Assembly: GCF_001651865.1 (NCBI RefSeq)
Contig: NZ_LPUX01000053.1
Location: 558,001 to 622,000, forward strand
DNA: 64,000 nt
Direction: 5' to 3'
Source of the DNA: Sinorhizobium glycinis
GTDB taxonomy: Bacteria > Pseudomonadota > Alphaproteobacteria > Rhizobiales > Rhizobiaceae
Under the pieces are notes generated by a model, which was not told the DNA's origin, ran no database searches, and saw nothing but the letters and a program-made list of their open reading frames with translations. A program made the translations under genes and the position numbers. Of this stretch, positions 10,932 to 20,081 are shown piece by piece; within the stretch, counting starts at the first letter, position 1; each line of letters starts with the position of its first letter.

Positions 10932-11978
10932 TTACAAATAGAGGCCGTCGCGCTGCGACCGCATCAGGTCGGTGACCTTGTCGTCCGGCTTTTCATGCAG
11001 CACCAGACGCAACTCGACGAGGAGGTCGCCGCTTTCGCCATCGGCTCCCTTCAACCCCTTGCCTGGAACTCGGATGGCCTTGTCGGATCCCGACCACGCG
11101 GGGACGGTCACCTTCACCGCGCCGTGCGGTGTTTCGATCCTGGTCTCGCAGCCGAGGACCGCATTCTGGAGGTCAAGCGGCAGGGTGGTCACGAGGTCGA
11201 GGCCCCGGGTGCGGAACGGACCGTCCTGGCCAACACGCAAGGTCGCGACGACATCGCCACGAGTCATGCCGGCGACCCGATATCCCTGCTCCTTCAGGCG
11301 AATGACCTGTCCGTCGGTCGCGCCGGGCGGGATTACCACCTTCACCGTTTCGCCGTCCGGAAGCTCCACCGCGACGCGCGCCCGGTTCATCACCTCGTCG
11401 ATGCTGACGGGCAGATCGACAACAAAGTCCGGCACCTTCTCCGCCGATTTGGTGATACGGTCGCGAATGCGCCGGACGATTGCCGCGACCAGTTCCGTGC
11501 CGGGCGCTGCGGCTCGTCGGACCGGCACCTCCGCTTTCGCAGGGTCCTGTTTCGCCTCGACCGTCGGTTCCGGCTTTGCTTCGGCTGCCGGGCCGGTCTT
11601 CTCGGTGGAGCGCGGCGCCGCAGCCTTGCTGGCGGAAGCTGCGGGCTGCGGATCGACGCCGAAGATGCGCGAAACCGCCTCCTCGGCGCTCTCGGCGCCA
11701 ACCGGTTCCTCGGCTGCCTCGGGGCCGCGCATCTTCTCCTTCATTGCTTCCATTCGCCGCAGTTCCGCATCGCGCCGCGCGTGGTCGTAGCGGCTCCTGC
11801 GCGCCGGATCCCGCAGGAGTTCGTAGGCCCTGCCGGCCTCGGCAAAGCGTTCCGTCGCCAGAGGATCGTCCCGATTGTGGTCCGGATGGATCGCCTTCGC
11901 GACGGACCGCCAGGCGGCCTTGATTTCCTCCTGCCCGGCATTGCGACGTACGCCGAGGATTGCATAGGGATCGCGCAT
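10932..11978 (-). CDS. J-domain protein (DnaJ-like, no zinc-finger domain)
   Basis: A 348-residue Hsp40-family co-chaperone candidate. The J domain covers about residues 1-68 with the HPD motif at 31-33 (AIHPDHNRDD) that stimulates DnaK ATPase. A long charged and Ala/Pro/Glu-rich linker (about 75-190) replaces the Gly/Phe region, and a DnaJ C-terminal substrate-binding region follows (VDLPVSIDEVMNRARVAVEL). No CxxCxGxG zinc motifs are present, so it is closer to CbpA/DjlA-type proteins than to DnaJ. The start ATG begins directly at MRDPYAILGV. It stands alone. Confidence 0.88.
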   Translation of the reverse strand: MRDPYAILGVRRNAGQEEIKAAWRSVAKAIHPDHNRDDPLATERFAEAGRAYELLRDPARRSRYDHARRDAELRRMEAMKEKMRGPEAAEEPVGAESAEEAVSRIFGVDPQPAASASKAAAPRSTEKTGPAAEAKPEPTVEAKQDPAKAEVPVRRAAAPGTELVAAIVRRIRDRITKSAEKVPDFVVDLPVSIDEVMNRARVAVELPDGETVKVVIPPGATDGQVIRLKEQGYRVAGMTRGDVVATLRVGQDGPFRTRGLDLVTTLPLDLQNAVLGCETRIETPHGAVKVTVPAWSGSDKAIRVPGKGLKGADGESGDLLVELRLVLHEKPDDKVTDLMRSQRDGLYL

Positions 11979-12187
11979 GGCTTGTCACCACAGTCTTTGA
12001 AAGGTCGCCTTCGCGGCGGCTCGTCTTACGCACTACGACAGCAGCCGATGATGGGCCGCTCTTATCGAGGGCGATGATCCGGGGAAGTTGCTAAATATCG
12101 GTTAGCTGGCCGGTCGCGCCGCTGGCGGATCCCGGCGGTTCAAGCCGGCGGTCCGTACCTTTGCGGGAATGTGGTTAACCGGGGATT

Positions 12188-12640
12188 TCAGCCCTGCGGG
12201 CCGAAGCTCGTCAGATACCACTCGCCATTGTCGAGCTGGCAGGTCCTGCCGTCGAATTTGGCTATGCCTTCGAAGGAGTGGCGCGTCGTGGTGAAACGGC
12301 GGCAAAGCACGCCGGACGCGCGGTCCTCCTCGATACTGCTGATGACGCCGGCGCTGCCTGACGACGCATTCGCCCACGGAATGGCGTCGCTGCGCTCGGT
12401 GATATCGGCGGAGGAAACGGCATTGCGCACAGCGACCGCGTCGGAGAGGCCGTCCGATGTCTTGGCGACCGGCACTGTCCCGGTCGCGACCGAGCGATCG
12501 ACGCTCGAGCTTCCGAACAGATCGAGACCGCCGCCCATGCAGCCTGGAAGCGCGACGACAGCCAGGAATAGAGCCGCGCTGCGCAGCAACGCAAAGGAAA
12601 AACCCTTCTTGCCATCGATCCACTTTGCTATGTCTTGCAC
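12188..12640 (-). CDS. RT0821/Lpp0805-like surface lipoprotein
   Basis: A 150-residue predicted lipoprotein. After a basic N-terminus and a hydrophobic stretch there is a lipobox LPGC with Cys34. The domain that follows resembles the RT0821/Lpp0805 surface-antigen family, ending with KFDGRTCQLDNGEWYLTSFG. The function is unknown; an outer-membrane or cell-surface location is likely. I chose the GTG at 12640 because AGGA lies seven bases upstream; a longer ATG start at 12760 would place the signal too far from the N-terminus. It is divergent from pdxH. Confidence 0.75.
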   Translation of the reverse strand: MQDIAKWIDGKKGFSFALLRSAALFLAVVALPGCMGGGLDLFGSSSVDRSVATGTVPVAKTSDGLSDAVAVRNAVSSADITERSDAIPWANASSGSAGVISSIEEDRASGVLCRRFTTTRHSFEGIAKFDGRTCQLDNGEWYLTSFGPQG

Positions 12641-12778
12641 GGCAATCCTGTCAGACTCGCCAGAGCCGAGCGCAGCCCGGGGAAGCGCTGGCAGGCTCTG
12701 GCAATTTTCGTTGCGGAAACAAAAATCGGGCTCATCCCGACGCGTTCCCGCGCCAGACACACGGCATAGGACGGCAAT

Positions 12779-13399
12779 ATGACCGCGAATGAGTTAACAA
12801 CCGGTGACTTCACGGACGCAGACGAGCCCTTTTCCCTCTTTGGCACATGGCTGAAGGACGCCGAGAAGGGCGAGGTGAATGACCCCAACGCGGTCGCCCT
12901 TGCGACCGTCGATCCCGATGGGCTGCCCAATGTACGCATGGTCCTGCTCAAGGAATTCGACGAACGCGGCTTTGTCTTTTACACGAATTTCGAGAGTCAG
13001 AAAGGCCATGAAATCCTGGCAACCCGCAAGGCGGCGATGTGTTTCCACTGGAAGTCGCTGCGCCGTCAGGTGCGCCTGCGCGGGCCGGTTGAAATCGTCT
13101 CCGACGAAGAGGCGGACGAATATTTCAGGAGCAGGCCGCGCGGCAGCCGTATCGGCGCCTGGGCTTCGAAGCAGTCGCGTCCGCTTGAAAGCCGCTTTGC
13201 CCTGGAGAAAGCAGTTGCCGAATTCACCGCGCGTCACGCAATCGGCGAGATTCCGCGCCCGGAATACTGGTCCGGTTTTCGCGTCCGGCCGACCTCGATC
13301 GAGTTCTGGCACGATCGTCCGTTCCGGCTGCATGATCGCATCGAATTCCGGCGACCCGTCCCTGAAGGCGGTTGGCTGAAGGTGCGGATGTACCCCTGA
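12779..13399 (+). CDS. pdxH: Pyridoxamine 5'-phosphate oxidase
   Basis: FMN enzyme that makes pyridoxal 5'-phosphate from pyridoxine or pyridoxamine 5'-phosphate. The 206 residues include the family stretches [20 protein letters not shown] (FMN and substrate binding) and [15 protein letters not shown]. The C-terminus [20 protein letters not shown] is intact and typical. The start at [11 protein letters not shown] is the only upstream ATG and gives normal family length. It is convergent with the polysaccharide deacetylase, with a mosaic repeat between them. Confidence 0.96.
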   Translation: MTANELTTGDFTDADEPFSLFGTWLKDAEKGEVNDPNAVALATVDPDGLPNVRMVLLKEFDERGFVFYTNFESQKGHEILATRKAAMCFHWKSLRRQVRLRGPVEIVSDEEADEYFRSRPRGSRIGAWASKQSRPLESRFALEKAVAEFTARHAIGEIPRPEYWSGFRVRPTSIEFWHDRPFRLHDRIEFRRPVPEGGWLKVRMYP

Positions 13400-13427
13400 A
13401 GGACGGAGCAACGAGGCTATCGCCCGC

Positions 13428-13532
13428 CTACAGCGCCGCGCGTCCAATCGGACGCGCTAAGGTCGCTGCAGCACTTTGAACGGCTGCATGATTCTGTTCT
13501 TGAATCGCTTCCGGCTTAAGGGGTCATGCAGT
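13428..13532 (+). repeat. Palindromic mosaic element, subfamily B, copy 1
   Basis: About 105 bases matching 55345-55450 in inverted orientation. The order is CTACAGCGCCGCGCGTCC ... GGACGCGC (inverted repeat), then AAGGTCGCTGCAGC, CTTTGA, GCTGCATGATTCT, a second degenerate inverted repeat, and GTCATGCAGT. It covers the 3' end of the polysaccharide deacetylase gene and supplies its last codons and stop. It may also serve as a two-way terminator with pdxH. Confidence 0.78.
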
Positions 13533-14569
13533 GGCCGGAACGGTATGCCGGAGGCCAGAGCAGAGACATGGCGCTCGCTCTGGAAATGGCCGTTCAGCGA
13601 TATCCGAGGCAGGGCGTGAAGATTGACGCCGGATGAGAGCGTGCCCGGTTCTGTCGTGACCGCAACGGCAAAACCGAGATCAGCGGCCAGCCGATGATCA
13701 CGGGTCGAAGCCGTCGGCCGGTAACCATAGGGATAGGCGATGGTCAGCGGCGGCCTGCCGGTGATCGCCTCGACGCGTGCGGCGGATGAGGCGATTTCCC
13801 GGCGGGCCTCGTCGTCATTGAGCCGCGCCAGCGCCCGATGGCTGACCGTGTGCGCACCAAGGCTAGCGAGCGGGCTCGCGATCAAGGCGCGAAGACCGCT
13901 TTCGTCGAGCGTCAGTTGCTCGGTGATGGCGAACGGGTCGATGCCAAGCTCGTACGCGGCACGGTTCAGCGCCGCCACGGCGCCCGCCTCGTCGGCGCCA
14001 TGGATGTAGGCGGCGATGCGGTCGAAAGCCGCCTGCCTCTGCGCGGGCGTGCCGCTCGGAACCAACACCGCGCCATCGCCGAAGTCGAATCGGAACTCGC
14101 GGCAGGCGGACAGCAGATCGGCAAGCGTTTCCCACCACAGCGTATGGGTGCGATCGACAAAGCCCGCCGTGACGAAGATGGTGAATGGGACGCCGTGCCT
14201 TTCGAATACGGGCAGCGCCCATTCGAGATTGTTGCGGTAGCCATCGTCGAGGGTGAAGCAGGCGAAGGGCCGATCGTCAGCCGAGGCGAGCCGTTCCGGC
14301 AACTCTTCGAGAGCAACGAAACGGTAGCCGTCGCGCTTCAATGTCAGGATCGCCTTATCGAGAAACGCCGGCGTGATTTCCAGATGCGCGTTGGGATCGA
14401 AGTCCCGATGGTCGCTGGGGCGGACATGATGCAGGGTAAAGACGGCGCCACGGCCGCGCGCCTTCCCCATCAGCCCTGCACGCGCGATGAGGTGGGCGGC
14501 CTCGAGCCCACCGGCAATCGCGGCCCGCCTCAAATGGCCGCCGACCATCTTGGCGAGCGAGTGTTTCAT
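13457..14569 (-). CDS. Polysaccharide deacetylase (NodB/CE4 family)
   Basis: A 370-residue member of the carbohydrate esterase 4 family that removes acetyl groups from glycans. The catalytic Asp-Asp motif is FTLDDG at residues 105-110, and the metal histidines are His240 and His244 in GAHTVSHRALARL. A later conserved segment is IAYPYGYRPTA. No classical signal peptide is obvious. The start at MKHSLAK has GGAGAAGG directly upstream. About the last 24 codons, including KRFKNRIMQPFKVLQRP, lie inside a mosaic repeat, so the C-terminus is element-derived. The glycan substrate cannot be told. Confidence 0.88.
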   Translation of the reverse strand: MKHSLAKMVGGHLRRAAIAGGLEAAHLIARAGLMGKARGRGAVFTLHHVRPSDHRDFDPNAHLEITPAFLDKAILTLKRDGYRFVALEELPERLASADDRPFACFTLDDGYRNNLEWALPVFERHGVPFTIFVTAGFVDRTHTLWWETLADLLSACREFRFDFGDGAVLVPSGTPAQRQAAFDRIAAYIHGADEAGAVAALNRAAYELGIDPFAITEQLTLDESGLRALIASPLASLGAHTVSHRALARLNDDEARREIASSAARVEAITGRPPLTIAYPYGYRPTASTRDHRLAADLGFAVAVTTEPGTLSSGVNLHALPRISLNGHFQSERHVSALASGIPFRPLHDPLSRKRFKNRIMQPFKVLQRP

Positions 14570-14812
14570 CCTTCTCCGCTGTCCCGCGCTGGATTGCGAG
14601 ACGCGATACACCCGCCCCGCCGCAATTGCCGAAGCTTTATGCCACCTCTGTTAAACCTTGCTGAATCGGCCTCCGCTTTCTTCGAAAGTCGGGGCAAGCC
14701 TTAAAAAAGGGCTGCCTTTATCGATTTTCAGCCGTAATGTTACGACAAATCCATGGCTGTCACGGCCTGATACATTTCGCGCGCCAGGAACTACGCGGTT
14801 CAAGGGGGAATC

Positions 14813-16066
14813 ATGAAGAACTTGCAATTCGCCTTGGCGGCGATCGTGGCATTCGTCGCCGCCACCGCGTCGGCTTTCGCTGGCAGCGCCTCTCTCGTTA
14901 TGGACGCCCGGAGCGGCCGGATTCTCTCGGCCGAGAACGCCGACGAGCTGAACTTTCCCGCCTCGTTGACGAAGATGATGACGCTTTACCTGACCTTCGA
15001 AGCGTTGCATCGGGGCGAGATCAACTGGCAAACCCGGGTGCCGATGTCGAAGGAAGCGGCGCGCAAGCCTCCGACCAAGCTTGGCCTCAAGCCTGGCGAC
15101 GCCATCACCGTCGAGGAAGCCGTCTACGGCATGATCGTCCATTCCGCCAATGATGCCGCCGCGGCAATGGCCGAAAAGCTCGGCGGCTCCGAAGCCGCCT
15201 TTGCGCAGATGATGACGGCGAAGGCGCGCCGGCTCGGGATGATGCGCACCGTCTTCGTCAACGCATCAGGCCTGCCTGCAGGCCAGCAGGTGACGACGGC
15301 GCGCGACATGGCGAGGCTCGGCGTAGCGCTGATCAGGGACTTTCCGCGGGAGTATCGGCTCTTCTCGGCGCAGAGCTTCAATTTCCGCGGCCGTGCGATC
15401 CGCGGCCACAACAAGCTGATGTATCGCTATGACGGCATGGACGGCATTAAGACCGGCTATACGAACGCCTCCGGCTTCAATCTCGTCAGCGCCGTCAGGG
15501 ACGGCAACCGCCGCATCATCGGCGTCGTACTCGGCGGGCGGACGGCAAAAAGCCGCGACAACAAGATGGCGGCGCTGCTCGATCAGCATCTGGGCAGGCC
15601 AGCCCAGCCGGGCAGCGGATCGGCGATGGCGGCGGCAAAGCCGCTCGACACGGTCGAGGTCGCGACCTTGCCCGGCGTGTCGCTCTATGCCGAACCCAAT
15701 CGCGCAAGGAAGAACGCAAGCGCCGCTCTCATGGCCGCATCGACGCCTGCCGTTGTTCCGTCCGACCGGCCAACCGCCATTGAGGAGGTCGCGAGCACCG
15801 AGCCGAAGGCAGACGCCTACTGGCAGATCCAGATTTCGACTTCACCCACGGCAGAAGCCGCGCGCAGGATTCTCGTCGAAGCACAATCGGCTGGCGGTGC
15901 GGCCCTGCTCGGCGCATCGCCCCATACGGAAGTGGACGGCAGCGGCTCCGCGAAACGCTATCGCGCTCGCTTCATCGGCTTCGCCAGCCGGGAGGCGGCC
16001 ACCTCGGCCTGCACCATCCTCAAGAAGCGGTCCTACGACTGCCGGTTGCTGCCCGGCCGCAGTTAG
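14813..16066 (+). CDS. D-alanyl-D-alanine carboxypeptidase with SPOR domain
   Basis: A low-molecular-mass penicillin-binding protein (peptidase S11) that trims the terminal D-Ala of peptidoglycan pentapeptides. The 417 residues begin with a signal peptide (about 1-23). The three active-site motifs are present: SLTK at 51-54, SAN at 111-113 and KTG at 213-215. A C-terminal SPOR-like domain (about 335-413, YWQIQISTSPTAEAARRIL) probably binds denuded septal glycan. The start has GGGGGA upstream. Its stop overlaps the convergent GNAT gene by four bases. Confidence 0.94.
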   Translation: MKNLQFALAAIVAFVAATASAFAGSASLVMDARSGRILSAENADELNFPASLTKMMTLYLTFEALHRGEINWQTRVPMSKEAARKPPTKLGLKPGDAITVEEAVYGMIVHSANDAAAAMAEKLGGSEAAFAQMMTAKARRLGMMRTVFVNASGLPAGQQVTTARDMARLGVALIRDFPREYRLFSAQSFNFRGRAIRGHNKLMYRYDGMDGIKTGYTNASGFNLVSAVRDGNRRIIGVVLGGRTAKSRDNKMAALLDQHLGRPAQPGSGSAMAAAKPLDTVEVATLPGVSLYAEPNRARKNASAALMAASTPAVVPSDRPTAIEEVASTEPKADAYWQIQISTSPTAEAARRILVEAQSAGGAALLGASPHTEVDGSGSAKRYRARFIGFASREAATSACTILKKRSYDCRLLPGRS

Positions 16067-16575
16067 CCTGCGGCCAACCGGCGAACGTAGAATTTCGTAT
16101 CGACGCCCATAAGCGGAAAGCTCGCCGGCAGGTCTTCTCTGGCGATTTCGACGAAGCCGTTCTTTTCGTAGAACCGGTGGGCAGCGAGAAACAAGTCGGT
16201 CGTCCCGAGGTAGATCGCGTTTATCTTGCGCCGTTCGGCATGGGCGAGGAGTAAACCGAGCAAGCGGGTGGCTACGCCGTGTTCTCGGCCACGAAAGTCG
16301 GACGCGACGAACATCTTGCGCAAGGCCGCCTCGGCGCCTCCGATATCCTTCAGGGCAAGCGTGCCGACGATCCGTTCGCCAACGGCCGCAACCCAGAAGT
16401 CACCGTCACCCGTCTGATAGAAATCGGGGATCGCCCGGAGGTCCGGCTGATCCTCGGCGGTGATGGCGATGCCGAACTCTTCCCGTTGGATCGGGAGGAT
16501 GACGTCGATGACGCCTTGCTCGTCGGCAGCCGAAAAACGCCGGATTTCCAGAGTATCTCCCGACAGTCCCGCCAT
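16063..16575 (-). CDS. GNAT-family N-acetyltransferase
   Basis: A 170-residue acetyltransferase of the GNAT fold. The acetyl-CoA binding motif A is recognisable as KMFVASDFRGREHGVATRLL, followed by the motif B region AAHRFYEKNGFVEIA. The acceptor cannot be predicted. The start at MAGLSGDTLEIRRF gives a normal GNAT N-terminus. It lies 10 bases downstream of tldD on the same strand and may be co-transcribed with it. Confidence 0.87.
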   Translation of the reverse strand: MAGLSGDTLEIRRFSAADEQGVIDVILPIQREEFGIAITAEDQPDLRAIPDFYQTGDGDFWVAAVGERIVGTLALKDIGGAEAALRKMFVASDFRGREHGVATRLLGLLLAHAERRKINAIYLGTTDLFLAAHRFYEKNGFVEIAREDLPASFPLMGVDTKFYVRRLAAG

Positions 16576-16585
16576 ATCGCCTTGC

Positions 16586-18001
16586 CTATACCTGCGTCCC
16601 GCCGACTGTGACCTGGTCCATCCTGAGATGCGGTTGGCCGACGCCGACCGGCACCCATTGGCCGCCCTTGCCACAATTTCCGATGCCGGTGTCGAGCTTC
16701 ATGTCGTTGCCGACCATCGTCACCCGCTTCATCGCATCCGGTCCATTGCCGATCAGCATGGCGCCTTTGACCGGCGCCCCGACCTTGCCGTTCTCGATCA
16801 GATAGGCCTCGGTGCAACCGAACACGAACTTGCCCGAGGTGATATCCACCTGGCCGCCGCCGAAGGAAACAGCGTAGATGCCCCTCTTCACCGAGGCGAT
16901 GATTTCATCGGGCGTGCGGTCGCCGGCGAGCATGTAGGTGTTGGTCATGCGCGGCATGGGCACATGGGCATAGCCCTGACGGCGTCCGTTGCCTGTCGGC
17001 TTCATGCCCATCAGCCGCGCGTTCTGCCGGTCCTGCATATAGCCGACGAGCTTGCCGTCCTCGATCAGCACGTTGTAGCCAGAAGGCGTGCCCTCGTCGT
17101 CGATCGAGATCGAGCCGCGTCGCGCCTCGATCGTCCCGTCATCGACGACGGTGACGCCCTTGGCAGCCACCTGCTCGCCGAGGAGCCCCGCGAAGGCGGA
17201 GGTTTTCTTGCGGTTGAAGTCGCCTTCCAGCCCGTGGCCGACCGCTTCGTGCAGCATCACCCCCGGCCAGCCGGAGGCGAGCACAACGTCCATCGTTCCG
17301 GCGGGCGCATCGATCGCCTCGAGATTGACGAGCGCCTGCCGCAACGCCTCGTCGGCACCGCGCTTCCAGTTCTCTTCCGTGATGAAGTCGCCGAAGCCGC
17401 GCCGGCCGCCGATGCCGAAAGTACCCGATTCCTGCCGATCGCCCTCGCCGACGACGACCGAGATATTGATGCGCGTCATCGGCCGCACGTCATGAACCCG
17501 GTGTCCATCGCCCCTCAGAATATCCACCACCTGCCAGCTTGCAGCGACCGTCGCCGTCACCTGCCTGACCTTGGGGTCCTTGGCGCGCAGATAAGCGTCG
17601 ATTTCCTGAAGCAGCGTCACCTTGGTCTCGAAACTCGGCTCGCCGATCGGGTTTTCATCGCCATAGAGCTTCTTGTTGGTGCGCTGCGGGGCAGCCGCAT
17701 AGGAGCCGGAATAACCGCGGGTCACCTGCCCTACCGCGTCCGCCGCCCTCTTCAGGGCGGCAAGCGACAGTTCCCCGGCATGAGCGTACCCGACCGCTTC
17801 GCCGGCGACTGCGCGCAGGCCGAAGCCCTGATCGGTATTGAAGCTGCCGCCCTTCAGGCGGCCGTTGTCGAAGGAGAGCACTTCCGCCTGGGCATGCTCA
17901 AGGAAGAGTTCGCCGTCGTCGGCGCCGGCCAGCGTCTCGGAGAGAACCTTGCGGACCGTCGCCTCGTCCGCATCGAAGAGGCTTATGAGGTTGGTGTCCA
18001 T
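16586..18001 (-). CDS. tldD: Metalloprotease TldD
   Basis: Catalytic subunit of the TldD/TldE protease, known for CcdA antitoxin turnover and for processing of microcin B17 in Escherichia coli. The 471-residue protein has the zinc-binding motif HEAVGHGLEGD. The conserved C-terminal segment GNCGKGGQWVPVGVGQPHLR is intact. The start at MDTNLISLFDADEATV has GGAG upstream. The partner TldE/PmbA is not in this window. The GNAT gene follows after 10 bases. Confidence 0.96.
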   Translation of the reverse strand: MDTNLISLFDADEATVRKVLSETLAGADDGELFLEHAQAEVLSFDNGRLKGGSFNTDQGFGLRAVAGEAVGYAHAGELSLAALKRAADAVGQVTRGYSGSYAAAPQRTNKKLYGDENPIGEPSFETKVTLLQEIDAYLRAKDPKVRQVTATVAASWQVVDILRGDGHRVHDVRPMTRINISVVVGEGDRQESGTFGIGGRRGFGDFITEENWKRGADEALRQALVNLEAIDAPAGTMDVVLASGWPGVMLHEAVGHGLEGDFNRKKTSAFAGLLGEQVAAKGVTVVDDGTIEARRGSISIDDEGTPSGYNVLIEDGKLVGYMQDRQNARLMGMKPTGNGRRQGYAHVPMPRMTNTYMLAGDRTPDEIIASVKRGIYAVSFGGGQVDITSGKFVFGCTEAYLIENGKVGAPVKGAMLIGNGPDAMKRVTMVGNDMKLDTGIGNCGKGGQWVPVGVGQPHLRMDQVTVGGTQV

Positions 18002-18074
18002 CGTTCTGCTCCGCGTCGTCGAGGGTTCTTCGCTCCATTTAGGAAGCCCTGCGTCGCAAGCCAAGAAAAATCGA

Positions 18075-19274
18075 TCAGGAAAGGGCGGCGTTCCAGCCGT
18101 CGAGCAGATTGACCTGCCCGACGCCGGCGAAGCGGGCGATCCGATCGAGTTCGGCCATCACCTTGTCGATGCGGCCCGATGACGGCTTGACGCCCTGTTC
18201 GAGCCAGAGCCGCCGAACCTCCAAGCTGCCGCGCTTGCGATCCGCCTTCATGTCGATCCGGCCGATCAGCCGGTCGCCTTCGAGAAGCGGAAAGACATAA
18301 TAGCCATATTCGCGCTTCGCCTCCGGGACGAAGACTTCGATGCGGTAGAAGAAGCCGAAAAGGCGTTCGGTCCGGTTCCGGTCGCGCAGCAACGGATCGA
18401 AGGGGCTCAGCACGCGAATGCGGGGGGGCGGATCGGGAACATCGCCGAGGTTGTCCGGAAAGCCCGCAAACGCATAGGACGGTCGCGGCTTGCCGCCATT
18501 GGCGGGTTCGATGGCGATCTCGGAAAGCTCGTCGCGATGCCCGGAGACCCAGGCCTTGGCTTCCTCCGGCGAGACGAGATCCCAAAAGGCAGCGATCTCC
18601 CCGTGCGTTGCAAAGCCGAGGCGTTCAAGCGCGCTGCGGCAGGCCCAATCAATGAATTCCGGGTGGCTCACATCACCCTCGTAGTGATGGGCCGGAATAA
18701 CGCGTTCGGTGAGATCATAAACCTTCTGGAAATTGACGCGGCGGGCGATCGCCAGCCTGCCCTGCCGCCAGAGCACCTCGAGGGCTGTCTTCGACGGGTG
18801 CCAGTTCCACCAGCCACCGGATTCGTGATGATCTTCCTTCAGGTCGCGCGCCATCACCGCTCCGCCGCTGGCGATCCGCTCGTAGGTTTCGTCGCAGCCT
18901 GCATCGAATCCCTCGCCGCGCCATTTGCGCCAGCGCTCGGAGAGCGTTTCGCTCTCCCATTTGAAGCGATGCTTCCAGTAGACGAAGAAGGCGCTCGGAA
19001 TGATCGAGGCGTCGTGGGTCCAGTGCTCGAAGAGCTCGCCATCGTCCTCCAGCAACTCGCTCAAGTGCTCGCGGCGATAGGTCTGGTTGCGCGAAAACAG
19101 GATCTGATGATGGGCGCGCTCGACGGTCGCGATGCTGTCGACCTGTACGAAGCCGATGTCGTGGATCAGCCGCAGCAGGCCATCCTTGCCGAGGGCGCGA
19201 TGCGGCGCGGCGGAAAGGCCCTGCTTGGCAAGGAAGATGCGTCGGGCATCGCGATTGGAGAGGCGAATCGTCAT
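18075..19274 (-). CDS. AlkZ/YcaQ-like DNA glycosylase (HTH_42 family)
   Basis: A 399-residue winged-helix protein of the AlkZ/YcaQ family, which removes alkylated or cross-linked bases from DNA. The catalytic QxD motif of the YcaQ-like branch is Gln44-Val45-Asp46 in GFVQVDSIATVERAHH, followed by the family stretch LFSRNQTYR. This places it closer to the interstrand-crosslink glycosylase YcaQ than to AlkZ (QxQ). The start lacks a clear Shine-Dalgarno (the upstream bases are C-rich), so it may be translated weakly or leaderless. It is divergent from bioM. Confidence 0.87.
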   Translation of the reverse strand: MTIRLSNRDARRIFLAKQGLSAAPHRALGKDGLLRLIHDIGFVQVDSIATVERAHHQILFSRNQTYRREHLSELLEDDGELFEHWTHDASIIPSAFFVYWKHRFKWESETLSERWRKWRGEGFDAGCDETYERIASGGAVMARDLKEDHHESGGWWNWHPSKTALEVLWRQGRLAIARRVNFQKVYDLTERVIPAHHYEGDVSHPEFIDWACRSALERLGFATHGEIAAFWDLVSPEEAKAWVSGHRDELSEIAIEPANGGKPRPSYAFAGFPDNLGDVPDPPPRIRVLSPFDPLLRDRNRTERLFGFFYRIEVFVPEAKREYGYYVFPLLEGDRLIGRIDMKADRKRGSLEVRRLWLEQGVKPSSGRIDKVMAELDRIARFAGVGQVNLLDGWNAALS

Positions 19275-19340
19275 GGGGAGGAGAATAGGCTTTTATTCCC
19301 AATTTTCAAATGCGCCTCCAGCCGAGCCAGCGAAGCTGCA

Positions 19341-19369
19341 TTGCCCTTGCCGATCGAGTTGCCCTATAG
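19341..19369 (+). promoter_or_regulatory. Candidate sigma-70 promoter for bioMNY
   Basis: TTGCCC (19341-19346) and CTATAG (19364-19369) are separated by 17 bases, a fair match to the rhizobial CTTGAC-N17-CTATAT pattern. A start near 19376 would leave a leader of about 25 bases before the bioM TTG. I looked for the TTATCTATAA-type BioR operator and did not find a clear copy. Confidence 0.4.
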
Positions 19370-19400
19370 AGCCACACACGATAACTCATGAGGATCAAGA

Positions 19401-20081
19401 TTGGACATTCGCTTCACCGATTGCTCTGTCCGGTTCGGCGAACGGGTTGCGCTTCACCCCCTGACGCTTGCCCTCGACGAACGGCGCATCGGGATTATCG
19501 GCCTCAACGGCTCCGGCAAGACGACCTTCGCGCGACTGATCAACGGACTTGTCAAACCGACCGCGGGACGCGTTTCGGTCAACGGGTTCGACACGGTGAA
19601 GGACGATCGCGCCGTGCTCGCCGAAGCAGGTTTCATCTTCCAGAATCCTCAACACCAACTGATCATGCCGATCGTTGCGGACGACATCGCATTTGGGCTC
19701 AAGAATCGCGGGCTGCCGGCTTATGAGATCTCCTCGCGAACGGATGCGGCGCTGGCACGTTTCGGCGTGACGCACCTGGCGAGACGTCGGGTGCATGAGC
19801 TTTCCGGCGGGGAAACGCAGCTTGTCGCAATGGCCAGCGTGGTCGTCACCGGCCCGAGAATCCTGATCCTCGACGAGCCGACCAATCAGCTCGACCTGCG
19901 CAACCGCCGCATGGTCGCGGCGACGATCGATGCCCTCGACGAGGATACGATCGTCATCACCCACGACCTGGGGCTGGTCGAAAGGGTCGAACGCCTCCTG
20001 CTCTTCCACGAGGGCCGCCTTGTCGCCGACGGGAGCCCCGGCGAAACAATCCGGCGCTATCACGAGGTGGCCGGATGCTGA
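19401..20081 (+). CDS. bioM: Biotin ECF transporter ATP-binding protein BioM
   Basis: ATPase component of the energy-coupling-factor biotin importer. The 226 residues hold Walker A GLNGSGKT (34-41), the Q-loop region FIFQNPQHQLI, the ABC signature LSGGETQ, Walker B ILILDEPTNQLD and the switch histidine ITHDLG. The start is TTG with AGGA upstream; no in-frame ATG gives a full N-terminus. It overlaps bioN by seven bases, so translation is likely coupled. With BioN and BioY it forms a dedicated biotin importer in the inner membrane. Confidence 0.94.
   Translation: MDIRFTDCSVRFGERVALHPLTLALDERRIGIIGLNGSGKTTFARLINGLVKPTAGRVSVNGFDTVKDDRAVLAEAGFIFQNPQHQLIMPIVADDIAFGLKNRGLPAYEISSRTDAALARFGVTHLARRRVHELSGGETQLVAMASVVVTGPRILILDEPTNQLDLRNRRMVAATIDALDEDTIVITHDLGLVERVERLLLFHEGRLVADGSPGETIRRYHEVAGC

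Noticed and set aside
16460-18112. A 550-codon plus-strand frame opposite the GNAT gene and tldD
   Set aside because: TldD on the other strand has all its motifs and a correct start; the opposite frame is a GC-driven shadow.
19275-19400. BioR operator upstream of bioM
   Set aside because: I found no TTATCTATAA-like palindrome; the only motif seen is a possible -10 element.
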